Numbered from the stretch's first letter, positions 1 through 7,817 are shown. The stretch: 8,910 nucleotides of DNA from Gammaproteobacteria bacterium (GCA_030639105.1 DAOWDI010000085.1:1-8910); one strand, 5' to 3'. Program-made: numbers and translations. The notes: generated by a model from the sequence alone, not told the origin.

Positions 1-684
1 GCCAACAAGCTGTCGGATGAATTTCCGGACACTACCGAAGCCCTGTTAAGACCCGACGGTTTGCTCGCAGCCGGCGGCGATCTAACGCCAGAGCGCCTGC
101 TGATTGCCTATAGCAGCGGAATTTTTCCCTGGTATTCCCACGGCCAACCAATCCTGTGGTGGGCGCCGGATCCGCGTTCGATTTTATACCCGGCGGCGTT
201 AAAAATATCACGCTCGCTGCGTAAGACGGTCAAACGCCAACTGTTCTCGGTCACGATCGACCGGGCGTTCGATCTGGTCATTCGAGCGTGCGCGGCGCCG
301 CGCAACGATCAGACGGGAACATGGATCACCGATTCAATGATAGACGCATACGGGGCTCTGCACCGCCGCGGACATGCCCATTCAATCGAATGCTGGGAGG
401 GAAACAAACTGGTCGGTGGCCTCTACGGCATCGCCATAGGCCGAGTGTTTTTCGGTGAATCGATGTTCAGCCTTGTGACCGACGCCTCGAAAGTTGCCTT
501 GGTCACGCTCGGCAGGCGGCTGGCGGAATGGGACTACCGGCTTATCGATTGCCAGGTCCATAACCCGCACCTTGCTTCTCTCGGTGCTGAAACCATTCCG
601 CGCACGGATTTCAACGGGATGTTACGCAGATTCTGTCTCTCGGCGCCGTCGCCACAAGCTTGGCTCCAAGGATCGGAATCATGA
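1..684 (+). CDS. aat: Leucyl/phenylalanyl-tRNA--protein transferase, 5' end cut by window
   Basis: Cytoplasmic enzyme that moves Leu or Phe from aminoacyl-tRNA onto proteins with N-terminal Lys or Arg, making N-degrons read by ClpS/ClpAP. The frame is open from base 1 and encodes 227 residues here; the family is usually about 230-240, so roughly the first 10 residues are missing. The TTG at 61 is internal: family-typical sequence (DEFPDTTEALLRPDGLLAAG) runs through it. Visible family motifs are LLAAGGDLTPERLL, GIFPWY, WWAPDPRS, the central HSIECW...LVGGLYG...FFGESMFS block with DASK following, and DCQVHNPHLASLGA near the C-terminus. The stop overlaps the bpt start as ATGA, so the two are probably translationally coupled. 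Identification is very secure from the motifs. Confidence 0.96.
   Translation, partial: ANKLSDEFPDTTEALLRPDGLLAAGGDLTPERLLIAYSSGIFPWYSHGQPILWWAPDPRSILYPAALKISRSLRKTVKRQLFSVTIDRAFDLVIRACAAPRNDQTGTWITDSMIDAYGALHRRGHAHSIECWEGNKLVGGLYGIAIGRVFFGESMFSLVTDASKVALVTLGRRLAEWDYRLIDCQVHNPHLASLGAETIPRTDFNGMLRRFCLSAPSPQAWLQGSES
668..672 (+). promoter_or_regulatory. Ribosome binding site of bpt
   Basis: AAGGA lies inside the end of aat, 8 bases before the ATG at 681. This spacing is good and decides the bpt start in favour of 681. Confidence 0.7.
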
Positions 685-1463
685 CGCAACCTCCCCGCTC
701 GCAACCACTGGGTTTTTTCACGACCCCACCGCATGATTGTGGCTACCTGCCCGGACGACGCGCGGTAACACTTTTTGTCGACCCCCGTACGCGTCCCGAC
801 AACGCAACCTATACCTTGCTGTCACAGCATGGATTCCGGCGTAGCGGCGGACACATCTATCGGCCAAAATGCTCGTCCTGCGACGCCTGCGTTCCAATTC
901 GTCTGCCGGTTGCGGATTTCAGGCCACGCCGATCACAGCGACGAAACCTGCGGATTAACGCAGATCTTACGGTCATCCCCCGTGAACCCGTCTATGATCC
1001 CCTGCATTTTGATCTCTATTACCGGTATATCACCACGCGGCACAAGGGTGGCGGAATGGAGGATCCGGATCCAGACAGTTACATGGATTTCCTCTCGGCT
1101 AACTGGGCAACAACAACTTTCTACGAGTTGCGTAGCGGCCCCGAACTTCTTGCGGTCGCCGTCGTCGATCGACTCGATGATGGCCTATCCGCGGTTTATA
1201 CGTTCTTTGATCCGTCGCATTCGCACCGTGGTCTCGGGCGGTACGCGATCCTGAAAGAAATCGAGATCGCACGAGCATTGGGGTTGAAGTGGCTATATCT
1301 CGGTTACTGGATCATGGAGTGCAGAAAAATGTCCTATAAGGTCGAGTTCAGACCCTATCAGTGCTACGTGAAAGGTACTTGGCGTGAGGTGTCAGACGAG
1401 CAGTTCGAAGGTGCCGGGAAAGAACCAATGCTCAATGGTTCAAACGGTTCAACAGACGGCTAA
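681..1463 (+). CDS. bpt: Aspartate/glutamate leucyltransferase (bacterial ATE1-like)
   Basis: Predicted to transfer Leu from Leu-tRNA to proteins with N-terminal Asp or Glu, the second arm of the bacterial Leu/N-degron pathway and a natural partner of Aat. The product is 260 residues, normal for the family. The N-terminal domain has HDCGYLPGR (Cys20) and the cysteine cluster CSSCDAC (Cys64, 67, 70) followed by VPIR and RSQRRN. The C-terminal GNAT-like domain has YTFFDPSHSHRGLGRYAILKEI and LGYWI...KMSYKVEFRP. I chose the ATG at 681 over the upstream TTG at 660 because AAGGA lies 8 bases upstream and the ATG overlaps the aat stop. The tail ends in a short NGSNGS repeat. These genes are often annotated 'arginyltransferase'; this short bacterial form is better called Bpt. 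Confidence 0.94.
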   Translation: MTQPPRSQPLGFFTTPPHDCGYLPGRRAVTLFVDPRTRPDNATYTLLSQHGFRRSGGHIYRPKCSSCDACVPIRLPVADFRPRRSQRRNLRINADLTVIPREPVYDPLHFDLYYRYITTRHKGGGMEDPDPDSYMDFLSANWATTTFYELRSGPELLAVAVVDRLDDGLSAVYTFFDPSHSHRGLGRYAILKEIEIARALGLKWLYLGYWIMECRKMSYKVEFRPYQCYVKGTWREVSDEQFEGAGKEPMLNGSNGSTDG

Positions 1464-1508
1464 GCGTACGTCGATCTGGTGAGAAATACCGGATGCGAAC
1501 CAGCGCAC

Positions 1509-1538
1509 TTTACGGTACTCGTTCGATTGAGGCACAAT
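1509..1538 (+). promoter_or_regulatory. Possible sigma70-type promoter of infA
   Basis: TTTACG at 1509-1514 and CACAAT at 1533-1538 each match four of six consensus bases, with an 18-base spacer, about 43 bases before the infA ATG. The 118-base gap after bpt suggests infA has its own promoter. The match is weak and this is inference. Confidence 0.28.
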
Positions 1539-1581
1539 GGCGCACTCATTACAACGAGATCCCCCCGGCAATAGAGGTCGC

Positions 1582-1800
1582 ATGGCGAAAGAAGATCACA
1601 TTGAAATACAGGGCAAGGTTGTCGAAACCCTGCCGAATACCATGTTCCGGGTCGAACTCGAAAACGGACACGTCATCATCGCTCATATCTCGGGCAAGAT
1701 GCGAAAAAATTATATTCGTATCTTGACCGGCGACACCGTGACGGTCGAACTCACCCCCTATGACCTCAGCAAAGGCCGTATCACCTACCGCGAACGCTAG
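1582..1800 (+). CDS. infA: Translation initiation factor IF-1
   Basis: IF-1 binds the 30S A site and assists IF-2 and IF-3 in choosing the initiator tRNA. The 72-residue product is the standard bacterial length and is nearly all one S1-like OB fold. Landmarks are [19 protein letters not shown], the [26 protein letters not shown] core, and the closing [14 protein letters not shown]. The ATG at 1582 is the universal family start; an upstream in-frame ATG at 1537 would add a non-homologous extension and is rejected. AGAGG at 1573-1577 is a plausible, slightly close ribosome site. The aat-ate-infA order is known in pseudomonads, where clpA is nearby; no clpA is seen here because infA is followed by a convergent operon. 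Confidence 0.98.
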   Translation: MAKEDHIEIQGKVVETLPNTMFRVELENGHVIIAHISGKMRKNYIRILTGDTVTVELTPYDLSKGRITYRER

Positions 1801-1836
1801 CCTGTCCGAAACGCCTTCCCGGGGCGGGTCATCGAC

Positions 1837-2316
1837 TTAATGCTGCAAAAGGCATCTCATTAGATGTTCAATACCGACATTAATCAGGCGCCCGGAAAAC
1901 TCATAAGCGCCGAGGTCCTGCTGATACGGATCCGGTACTTCCAATTTTTTTAAATCCGCAACGTCGTCAAGCAATAACTTGATTTGTGCGGAACACGTCG
2001 AAGGACGCGTCGCCTGCAGATAGTCGAGGTGCCCAAAATCCATTGCGATGAAATAGTCAAACCGCCCGAAATCAGTTGCATCGAACGGGCGTGATGACAA
2101 AGCTGATATATCCGCCCCATATCCAGCCGCCACCGCTACCGCCATCGGCTCCGGCCCACGGCCGAATTGGGCATGGATACCGGCCGAATCTACCAATACT
2201 TCGTCCCCCATCCCCGCATCGATTAATCTTACGCGCAGGATCCCCTCGGCGATTGGCGAGCGACATAGATTCCCCGTACAAACGAACAGAACGCAGATCC
2301 GCGGTTTCGGATTCAT
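1837..2316 (-). CDS. Low-molecular-weight protein-tyrosine-phosphatase
   Basis: Cytoplasmic phosphatase of the arsenate reductase-like LMW-PTP fold. The 159-residue product has the P-loop CTGNLCRSP (residues 13-21, nucleophile Cys13, Arg19) directly after a beta strand, and the general-acid loop VPDPY (Asp129). These are all the catalytic residues, so it should be active. The start at 2316 overlaps the kdsB stop as ATGA; an upstream in-frame start at 2331 would only add five residues inside kdsB. It is the last gene of the lipid A-Kdo operon. Homologues in this position are known in pseudomonads, and related enzymes (Wzb, Etp) dephosphorylate capsule tyrosine kinases. No such kinase is in the window, so the substrate is unknown. 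Confidence 0.93.
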   Translation of the reverse strand: MNPKPRICVLFVCTGNLCRSPIAEGILRVRLIDAGMGDEVLVDSAGIHAQFGRGPEPMAVAVAAGYGADISALSSRPFDATDFGRFDYFIAMDFGHLDYLQATRPSTCSAQIKLLLDDVADLKKLEVPDPYQQDLGAYEFSGRLINVGIEHLMRCLLQH

Positions 2317-3062
2317 CCGCTTTCGTCCCATCGCTCACGCAGGTACTCAAAATCGGCGCGTGTATCGACGCCAATCCCGCAAGGGGAAACCGCATCCGCA
2401 ACAATGATGACGGCATTGCCGGCGAGCGCCCGCAATTGTTCCAGGCGCTCTATCCGCTCGAGTGGAGCCGGGGGTGAATCCACAAATCGCCGCAGGTAAC
2501 CGGCGCGATAGGCATAGATCCCGATGTGCCGGCGGTAATATTTCAACGCAGCGCCCCGCACTTCGCCTACTACATACGGTATCGGCGCACGACTGAAGTA
2601 GAGCGCCCTGTCATCCGGCGCACGAACCACCTTGACAATATTAGGATCATTAATCGCAACCTCGTCCGTAATCGGCTCGCACACACTGATGATGTCAGCG
2701 GCGGTATTGGATTCGAGCAATGCCGCAACCTGGTGAATCACCGACGCGGGCAACTGGGGTTCGTCCCCCTGGACATTGACGATGATCGTATCGTCGCTTT
2801 CCCCACGTTCCCCAACGGCCTCCGCGATCCTGTCCGTTCCCGACAAATGAGAACCGCGCGTCCACGCGACCGTCGCTCCGAATCTCCGGGCGACTTCAGA
2901 GATGCGTTTGTCGTCCGTCGCGATGACGACCTCATCCGCCCCGCTTGAGGTGGCATTTTCGTAAACATGCTGAACGAGAGGCTTGCCCGCGAGCGATAAC
3001 AATGGCTTACCGGGCAGACGCGAGGATGCATACCGCGCGGGAATATAGACCTTGAAACTCAT
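2313..3062 (-). CDS. kdsB: 3-deoxy-manno-octulosonate cytidylyltransferase (CMP-Kdo synthetase)
   Basis: Activates Kdo with CTP to give CMP-Kdo, the donor used by the Kdo transferase to build the LPS inner core; cytoplasmic. The product is 249 residues, against 248 in E. coli. Motifs seen are the nucleotide-binding IPARYASSRLPGKPL (7-21), SGTDRIAEA (74-82), NVQGDEP (96-102, metal and CTP site), YFSRAPIPY, RHIGIYAYR, LEQLRAL and GIGVDT. It lies 18 bases after the Trm112-like gene and overlaps the phosphatase by 4 bases. The upstream ribosome site is weak, so it may depend on coupling to the gene before it. Confidence 0.97.
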   Translation of the reverse strand: MSFKVYIPARYASSRLPGKPLLSLAGKPLVQHVYENATSSGADEVVIATDDKRISEVARRFGATVAWTRGSHLSGTDRIAEAVGERGESDDTIIVNVQGDEPQLPASVIHQVAALLESNTAADIISVCEPITDEVAINDPNIVKVVRAPDDRALYFSRAPIPYVVGEVRGAALKYYRRHIGIYAYRAGYLRRFVDSPPAPLERIERLEQLRALAGNAVIIVADAVSPCGIGVDTRADFEYLRERWDESG

Positions 3063-3080
3063 CCAATCAACTTACCGCAC

Positions 3081-3311
3081 CTACCGATCGCGGTATCGAG
3101 TACTTGTTTGCTCCGAGTTTCGTTTATTCAGGCGCTCGATTTCCTCGTTGCTTACATCACGGGCTTCTTCCTCCAGCATGATCGGGATATCATCACGGAT
3201 CGGATAGGCGATCCGGGCAGCCTTCGAAATCAGCTCCTGATTTTCCTTATCGTATATCAGGGGTCCTTTCGTCACCGGGCATACCAGCAAATCCAATAAC
3301 CTTTTATCCAT
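3081..3311 (-). CDS. ycaR: Trm112/YcaR family small protein
   Basis: A 76-residue protein of the Trm112-like (UPF0434, YcaR) family, always found beside lpxK and kdsB. Family marks are [28 protein letters not shown] and [17 protein letters not shown]. The role of the bacterial form is not settled; eukaryotic Trm112 is a zinc-binding partner of methyltransferases. Only one zinc-type cysteine (Cys11) remains: Thr14 and Ser29 stand where many relatives have Cys, so zinc binding is doubtful. I recall such CPVTKGPL variants from other proteobacteria, so this is probably a known sub-type. The ATG at 3311 has GAGG 6 bases upstream and overlaps the lpxK end by 8 bases. The charged tail after residue 55 is less conserved. 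Confidence 0.9.
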   Translation of the reverse strand: MDKRLLDLLVCPVTKGPLIYDKENQELISKAARIAYPIRDDIPIMLEEEARDVSNEEIERLNKRNSEQTSTRYRDR

Positions 3312-4293
3312 GCTCAACCTCACTGAAGATGGTCGACAAGCGCCGTCTGAAGACTTCTGGAAGCTCTGCCGTGACCGGAACGTACCAGCATCGCGATAAT
3401 CCGAAATGTTCGCATTTAACTGCATCCTTTTCCGTCATAATAATCGGAAGATCATCGTCAAACTCGAGATCGGACTTCTTAAATCGTACGTGATCGCGAA
3501 ATGAATGCTGCTTTACGCTAAATCCCTTGGCGCGCAACATCGAAAAGAACCGGTCGGGGTACCCGATCCCGGCTACGCCGTGGACTTCCTTCGGCCCAAA
3601 TTCCTCGAATTCGAGTTGCTTATCACCACCCAGTTGCCGGATGTGCGTAGCAACATATTTCATCGCGAATTCGCCTCTCCCGGCAATACCATTGGTCACC
3701 ACAAAATCGACCGAACGAAGCCGCTGAACCGGGTCACGCAGCGGTCCCGCCGGTAGGCAGCGACCATTCCCGAAGCGCCGTACTCCGTCGATAACGGCGA
3801 TTTCGTAGTTGCGTTCAAGAGCGTAGTGTTGCAGCCCGTCATCGCTGATAATAATGTCACAGGCAGCATGACGCAGCAGGGCATCGACGCTGTCACCGCG
3901 TCGCAGTCCGACCGCGACGGGGCAATGTGCGCGGCGCGCAATCACGATGGGCTCATCACCGACTACTGCCGGATCGCTGTCCTCTCGCACCTGCTGCGGC
4001 CAGTTCTTCGCCCGCCCGCGATAGCCGCGCGCAACGACACCGGGTGTATAACCGAGCGATCGAAAATATTCGACCAGCCAGATGACCAGTGGCGTTTTCC
4101 CGGTACCGCCACTCGAGATATTACCAACGATGACAACCGGTACGTCCGCTTCATAGGTGGATAACAAACCACTCGTGTAGGCAATCTTGCGCATCGCCCC
4201 GAGGAGGCGATAGACCCAGGCGAACGGCACCAATGCGATTACGCCGGGATGGCGGCCGTACCATATATTGTCCAGTATCTTCGCGGAAGACAT
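3304..4293 (-). CDS. lpxK: Tetraacyldisaccharide 4'-kinase
   Basis: Inner-membrane-associated kinase that phosphorylates the 4' position of tetraacyldisaccharide-1-phosphate to make lipid IVA, the sixth step of lipid A synthesis. The product is 329 residues, the family norm. The N-terminal part (about residues 14-35) is hydrophobic and probably sits in the membrane. The Walker A motif is SSGGTGKTP (60-68); then come GVVARGYRG (85-93), GDEP (112-115), and the signature [13 protein letters not shown] (150-162) with [11 protein letters not shown] and LPAGPLRDP. The C-terminal part has [15 protein letters not shown] precedes the ATG at short distance. It follows exbD by 39 bases and overlaps the Trm112-like gene by 8 bases. 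Confidence 0.97.
   Translation of the reverse strand: MSSAKILDNIWYGRHPGVIALVPFAWVYRLLGAMRKIAYTSGLLSTYEADVPVVIVGNISSGGTGKTPLVIWLVEYFRSLGYTPGVVARGYRGRAKNWPQQVREDSDPAVVGDEPIVIARRAHCPVAVGLRRGDSVDALLRHAACDIIISDDGLQHYALERNYEIAVIDGVRRFGNGRCLPAGPLRDPVQRLRSVDFVVTNGIAGRGEFAMKYVATHIRQLGGDKQLEFEEFGPKEVHGVAGIGYPDRFFSMLRAKGFSVKQHSFRDHVRFKKSDLEFDDDLPIIMTEKDAVKCEHFGLSRCWYVPVTAELPEVFRRRLSTIFSEVEHG
3318..3321 (-). promoter_or_regulatory. Ribosome binding site of the Trm112-like gene
   Basis: GAGG on the minus strand, inside the end of lpxK, 6 bases before the ATG at 3311. It fixes the start of the short gene and rules out the long upstream extension that is open in the same frame. Confidence 0.65.
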
Positions 4294-4332
4294 AACACCC
4301 TGTACTCTATACCCGACAGGCGCGATAACCCA

Positions 4333-4752
4333 TCATTCTTTTTCGCGGATCCTGGTCGGGAAAGTGATCCGGGTAAGGCCGATTTGGCGCGCCGCATCCA
4401 TCACGGTCACCACCGCTTGATGACTTGCATCCGCATCCGCGCTGATGATGACGACGGGTTCAGCATCGGCCGGGCGGACCTCATTTAATGCTTGGCGTAT
4501 GGTTGTAAGTTGCGTGTTGATGAGGGCATTCCCGTTGACGAAATAACGACCGTTAGCATCGATCGCTATTTCGATTGTATCCAGTGGATCTTCGCGCACC
4601 TCTTCGCTGGCCTCGGGCAGCGTAAGTTCGATCTCCGATTCACGAATAAACGTCGTCGAAACCATAAAAAAGATGAGAAGCAAAAATACGACATCGATCA
4701 ACGGCGTCAGATTGACGTCGACTTCCTCTTCGCGCCGCGGTTGAAAATTCAT
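4333..4752 (-). CDS. exbD: ExbD/TolR family biopolymer transport protein
   Basis: A 139-residue inner-membrane protein that, with an ExbB/TolQ partner, uses the proton gradient to power envelope processes. It has a short charged cytoplasmic head, one transmembrane segment (about 16-35, NLTPLIDVVFLLLIFFM) containing the essential proton-path aspartate (Asp20), then a periplasmic domain with the family pattern (VNG...IISADADASHQAVVTVMDAARQIGL). The ATG overlaps the exbB stop as ATGA, with no good ribosome site of its own, suggesting coupling to exbB. No tonB is in the window. Pairs at this locus are variously named tolQR or exbBD, and their actual client is uncertain. Confidence 0.94.
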   Translation of the reverse strand: MNFQPRREEEVDVNLTPLIDVVFLLLIFFMVSTTFIRESEIELTLPEASEEVREDPLDTIEIAIDANGRYFVNGNALINTQLTTIRQALNEVRPADAEPVVIISADADASHQAVVTVMDAARQIGLTRITFPTRIREKE

Positions 4753-5384
4753 ACCGGGCCGAGTTGGACAGGTTCGCGTTCACGAGCACCATGCATCGCC
4801 TCGACGAGTTTCATCGCTTCCTGTTCCATTGTTACGACGAACCCCTCAACGCGGCTGCGAAAATAACGATAGAACATCAGTGTCGGGATAGCAACGGACA
4901 GACCTGCCGCGGTCGTAAGCAAAGCCTCTGAGATCCCGCCGGCGAGGATGGACGCATCACCAACACCCTGTGTCGTGATCGCAGCGAAAACCTTGATCAT
5001 ACCGATCACGGTACCCAACAAGCCCAATAGCGGACTGATAGCGGCAACCGTTCCCAGTGTATTGAGGTAGCGCCCCATTTCGTAGACGACGTGCCGACCT
5101 ACTTCCTCGATGCTTTCCTTCATGACTTCGCGTTCGTAGGCACGATTGATCAGGCCGGCGGCCAAGACCCGGCCGAGTGGCGAACCGGTGCGCAGCGACT
5201 CGATTCTTTTATCATCGAGAACACCCGAGCGTGCCCATTGCCACACTTGCGCAACAAGATTCCCAGGCGTTATACGGCGGCGCTGCAGCGACCAGAATCG
5301 CTCTATTACGATGGCCATCGAAACGATGGAACAAAGGATAATCGGCAGCATCATCCAGCCGCCTGCTTTAACAAATTCAAACAC
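4749..5384 (-). CDS. exbB: MotA/TolQ/ExbB family proton channel protein
   Basis: A 211-residue inner-membrane proton channel subunit, partner of the ExbD-like product next to it. Three transmembrane segments are visible at about 11-30, 108-132 and 153-175, with a cytoplasmic loop between the first two. The family core is TLGTVAAISPLLGLLGTVIGMIKVF followed by LAGGISEALLTTAAGLSVAIP. Translation begins at a GTG (5384): the codon two before it is a stop (TAA), and the N-terminus FEFVKAGGWMMLPIILCSI fits the family. GGGAG lies 12 bases upstream, longer than ideal. It is the first gene of the compact run after a 121-base gap from comEC. Confidence 0.94.
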   Translation of the reverse strand: MFEFVKAGGWMMLPIILCSIVSMAIVIERFWSLQRRRITPGNLVAQVWQWARSGVLDDKRIESLRTGSPLGRVLAAGLINRAYEREVMKESIEEVGRHVVYEMGRYLNTLGTVAAISPLLGLLGTVIGMIKVFAAITTQGVGDASILAGGISEALLTTAAGLSVAIPTLMFYRYFRSRVEGFVVTMEQEAMKLVEAMHGAREREPVQLGPV

Positions 5385-5426
5385 GTGTTATGAATACTCC
5401 CAATCGCAGCCGCCACACAAGCGTAG

Positions 5427-5455
5427 ACCATATCAGACGATAGGAACGGCGGAAA
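5427..5455 (-). promoter_or_regulatory. Possible promoter of the exbB-to-phosphatase operon
   Basis: On the minus strand, TTTCCG (5450-5455) and TATGGT (5427-5432) are separated by 17 bases, about 43 bases before the exbB GTG. The -10 matches four of six and the -35 three of six. The placement in the only sizeable gap upstream of exbB is the main argument; it may also be chance. Confidence 0.25.
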
Positions 5456-5505
5456 GGCCGTAACCACAGTGCGCGGTGCCGGGTGCAGACGCCTCACGAC
5501 GACAT

Positions 5506-7809
5506 TCATCCGCCGGCGCCCGGATCCACCACTTCGAGGTGGTGCCAGTAGCGCAGATGCGTACGCCGGTAGGATCGCGGCGATTCGACGCGATCCGAGA
5601 TATTGAACTCGATCGCGCCCTCGATCCCAGTCGACAGCACCGCCGCGCCATGTTCGAGGTAGCGGCTTACAACCCCACGCTCGGGGAAGGAAAAACGATT
5701 CTTATATCCGGCGGCAAAGACCACATATGCCGGCTTAACGGCGGCGATGAACGGCGCCGTCGATGAGGTCGCACTGCCGTGATGCGGCGCTATCAGAATA
5801 TCCGCCGCCAGAACATCGGAACCCTGGCGGGTCAACTGTGCTTCGGTGCGTCCTTCGATATCCCCCGGCAGCAGGACGCTGCCGCCGGGTGCGCTGATTT
5901 TCAGCACGCAAGACCGATCATTTCTCGAGCTTAAGCGAGCGTTGCGCGGGGACAATATCATAAATTCAATGCCGTCCCATACCCAATGCCGGCCGGCCCG
6001 GCAGGTCGTCGTCGGCACCTCAAAGACATCCCCCGGGCTAACCCAGATGTCCTTGATCGGCAGTACCGTCGCGAGACCGGCCCAACCACCCGCGTGGTCC
6101 GTATCCGCATGGCTCAAGACAAGCCTATCCACTGCCACGATACCGCGTGAGCGCAACATCGGCGCGATGATGCCGGAACCGGCGGAAAAGCGGCCAAATG
6201 CGGATCCGGTATCATAGACAAGCACCTTGTGCGAGGTCTCCGCGACGACCGCAAGGCCCTGTCCGACATCGAGGATGGTCAAACGAACCTCAGCCTTAGG
6301 CGGCGCAATACGCGGCTCCAGCGCTAAGGCGCCAACCAACACCGAACCGAGCAACCAGCGCGCGCGGATCACGGGTACGACAAATACCGTCACCCCAATC
6401 AAGGCAAGGCCGATGGCCCATGGGCCGGGGGCGGTCGGCAGGCCGATCGGGCCTAATGTATCGGCCAACCAGGTCAGGTACGACCATAAGATGTCCCATA
6501 TCCAGGCGGCCGCTCCCCACACCCCCCCCGCCGTCGGGGCGTCGAATGGGAGTATTGCGATCCCCACAAGAACCAGCGGTACGATCGTCAGCGTAACGAC
6601 TGGTACGGCGATAAGATTCGCCAGCGGTGAAGCGAGCGGCACGCTCTGATGTAACGCGCCCAGCAAAGGCGTCAAACCAAGTGCCAGATACACATGCAGC
6701 GATAGTAGCCGATGTAAGGTTTTTGCCGGCGGTCGCGTCGAATTGATGAAGAGCAACCACCCTACCGCACTAAAAGACAGCCAGAAGCTCGCACTCAGCA
6801 ACGCCACGGGATCGAGAACGGCGACCGTCACCAAGGCAATCGCAAAAGTAGTAAATGAGATCGCCGGGCGACGCCGAAGCCGGCAAATCATGACCACCGC
6901 CAACATCACGAGCGCGCGTTGGGTCGAGATGGGGAAACCCGCGAGCGCTGCGTACCCGGTGGCCGCGGCGATCGCGATCAGCGCGGCGGGGCGCTGCACG
7001 GGCCAGCGCCGGTTCGTCGGCGAGGCCAGCCCGATCCCCCAATGGGCCGTGATGAATGCGATCCCGGCTATCAGCGAAATATGCAGGCCCGAGATCGCCA
7101 GCAAATGGGCGGTCCCCGTCGTTTGCAAGGTCTGCCACTGTTCCTCGCTCAAACCATCACGATCAGCGACCGCAAGTGCCGCGATCACCCCATCGTGGGG
7201 GGCAACCGGTGCGCTCGACCGGATGTGTGAGGCGATACCCTCGCGAAGACGATTCAGCGACCATTGGCCCGCGGGGCCTTCACAACGGTTGGCTGGATGG
7301 CGGATCACATAACCTGTTGCCGACACCCGCTCGGTGAACAACCACTTTTCCCGATCGAAGCCCCCCGGATTCCGGGTACCGTATGGGATCTTTAGACGTA
7401 CTTTAAACGTACACCGCGAGCCCGTCCCAAGGCTGCCGCGCCACTGATAGCGGGTAAGCTTGAGAACCGATGAGCCCAATATTGCACCTCGTGCATCGGT
7501 AACACTACGCGCGTTGAAATCGAACCGAAGACCCGTTCCAAAATTGATCGGAGGTGAGCTGACGATCCCGGTGACCGTCAACACGTGTCCTTCTCGCGCC
7601 GGGTCGAGGCGCGCGCCAAGGATCAGATCAGCGCGCCACATAGCCCACAGAAACCCGGCGCCGCCGAGCGCGATGAGCCGCCACCGTGGTGAACGGAAGA
7701 CGAGAACGAGTATCGGGACGATGGCTGCGTACAGCAGCGAATGCGGCATGCGTGGCACGAATTGAAACACCGCAATGCCGGCGGCAACGGCGAGAGCTTG
7801 ATAGCGCAT
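5506..7809 (-). CDS. comEC: ComEC/Rec2 family DNA uptake channel
   Basis: Inner-membrane protein that carries single-stranded DNA into the cytoplasm during natural transformation. With the start at 7809 it has 767 residues, normal for the full-length form. Order: hydrophobic N-terminus (about 5-60), DUF4131 OB-like domain (about 70-175), the Competence membrane domain (about 205-485) with HLLAISGLHISLIAG (235-249) and GFPISTQRALVM, then a metallo-beta-lactamase-like domain (about 508-735) with LDVGQG (513-518), SHADTDHAGG (566-575), LLPGDIE (646-652) and APHHGS (674-679). All metal-site motifs are intact, so nothing suggests a decayed gene. I chose the ATG at 7809 because AAGGA lies 8 bases upstream; the frame extends to a TTG at 7902 and an ATG at 7827, neither with such a site. 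It lies 82 bases after the reverse transcriptase gene. Confidence 0.95.
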   Translation of the reverse strand: MRYQALAVAAGIAVFQFVPRMPHSLLYAAIVPILVLVFRSPRWRLIALGGAGFLWAMWRADLILGARLDPAREGHVLTVTGIVSSPPINFGTGLRFDFNARSVTDARGAILGSSVLKLTRYQWRGSLGTGSRCTFKVRLKIPYGTRNPGGFDREKWLFTERVSATGYVIRHPANRCEGPAGQWSLNRLREGIASHIRSSAPVAPHDGVIAALAVADRDGLSEEQWQTLQTTGTAHLLAISGLHISLIAGIAFITAHWGIGLASPTNRRWPVQRPAALIAIAAATGYAALAGFPISTQRALVMLAVVMICRLRRRPAISFTTFAIALVTVAVLDPVALLSASFWLSFSAVGWLLFINSTRPPAKTLHRLLSLHVYLALGLTPLLGALHQSVPLASPLANLIAVPVVTLTIVPLVLVGIAILPFDAPTAGGVWGAAAWIWDILWSYLTWLADTLGPIGLPTAPGPWAIGLALIGVTVFVVPVIRARWLLGSVLVGALALEPRIAPPKAEVRLTILDVGQGLAVVAETSHKVLVYDTGSAFGRFSAGSGIIAPMLRSRGIVAVDRLVLSHADTDHAGGWAGLATVLPIKDIWVSPGDVFEVPTTTCRAGRHWVWDGIEFMILSPRNARLSSRNDRSCVLKISAPGGSVLLPGDIEGRTEAQLTRQGSDVLAADILIAPHHGSATSSTAPFIAAVKPAYVVFAAGYKNRFSFPERGVVSRYLEHGAAVLSTGIEGAIEFNISDRVESPRSYRRTHLRYWHHLEVVDPGAGG

Positions 7810-7817
7810 GAATGTCT

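Noticed and set aside
1537..1581. 15-residue N-terminal extension of IF-1
   Set aside because: IF-1 is a fixed-length protein beginning MAKED; the ATG at 1582 with AGAGG upstream is the right start.
1801..1836. Intrinsic terminator after infA
   Set aside because: The only stem is 4 bp with a 3-base loop and no T run follows on either strand.
2076..2477. 133-codon plus-strand open frame across the kdsB/phosphatase junction
   Set aside because: It is antisense to two well-supported genes, and its proline- and arginine-rich product matches no family.
6743..7312. 189-codon plus-strand open frame opposite comEC
   Set aside because: It is antisense to the conserved membrane domain of comEC, and its composition is what GC-rich coding DNA gives on the other strand.
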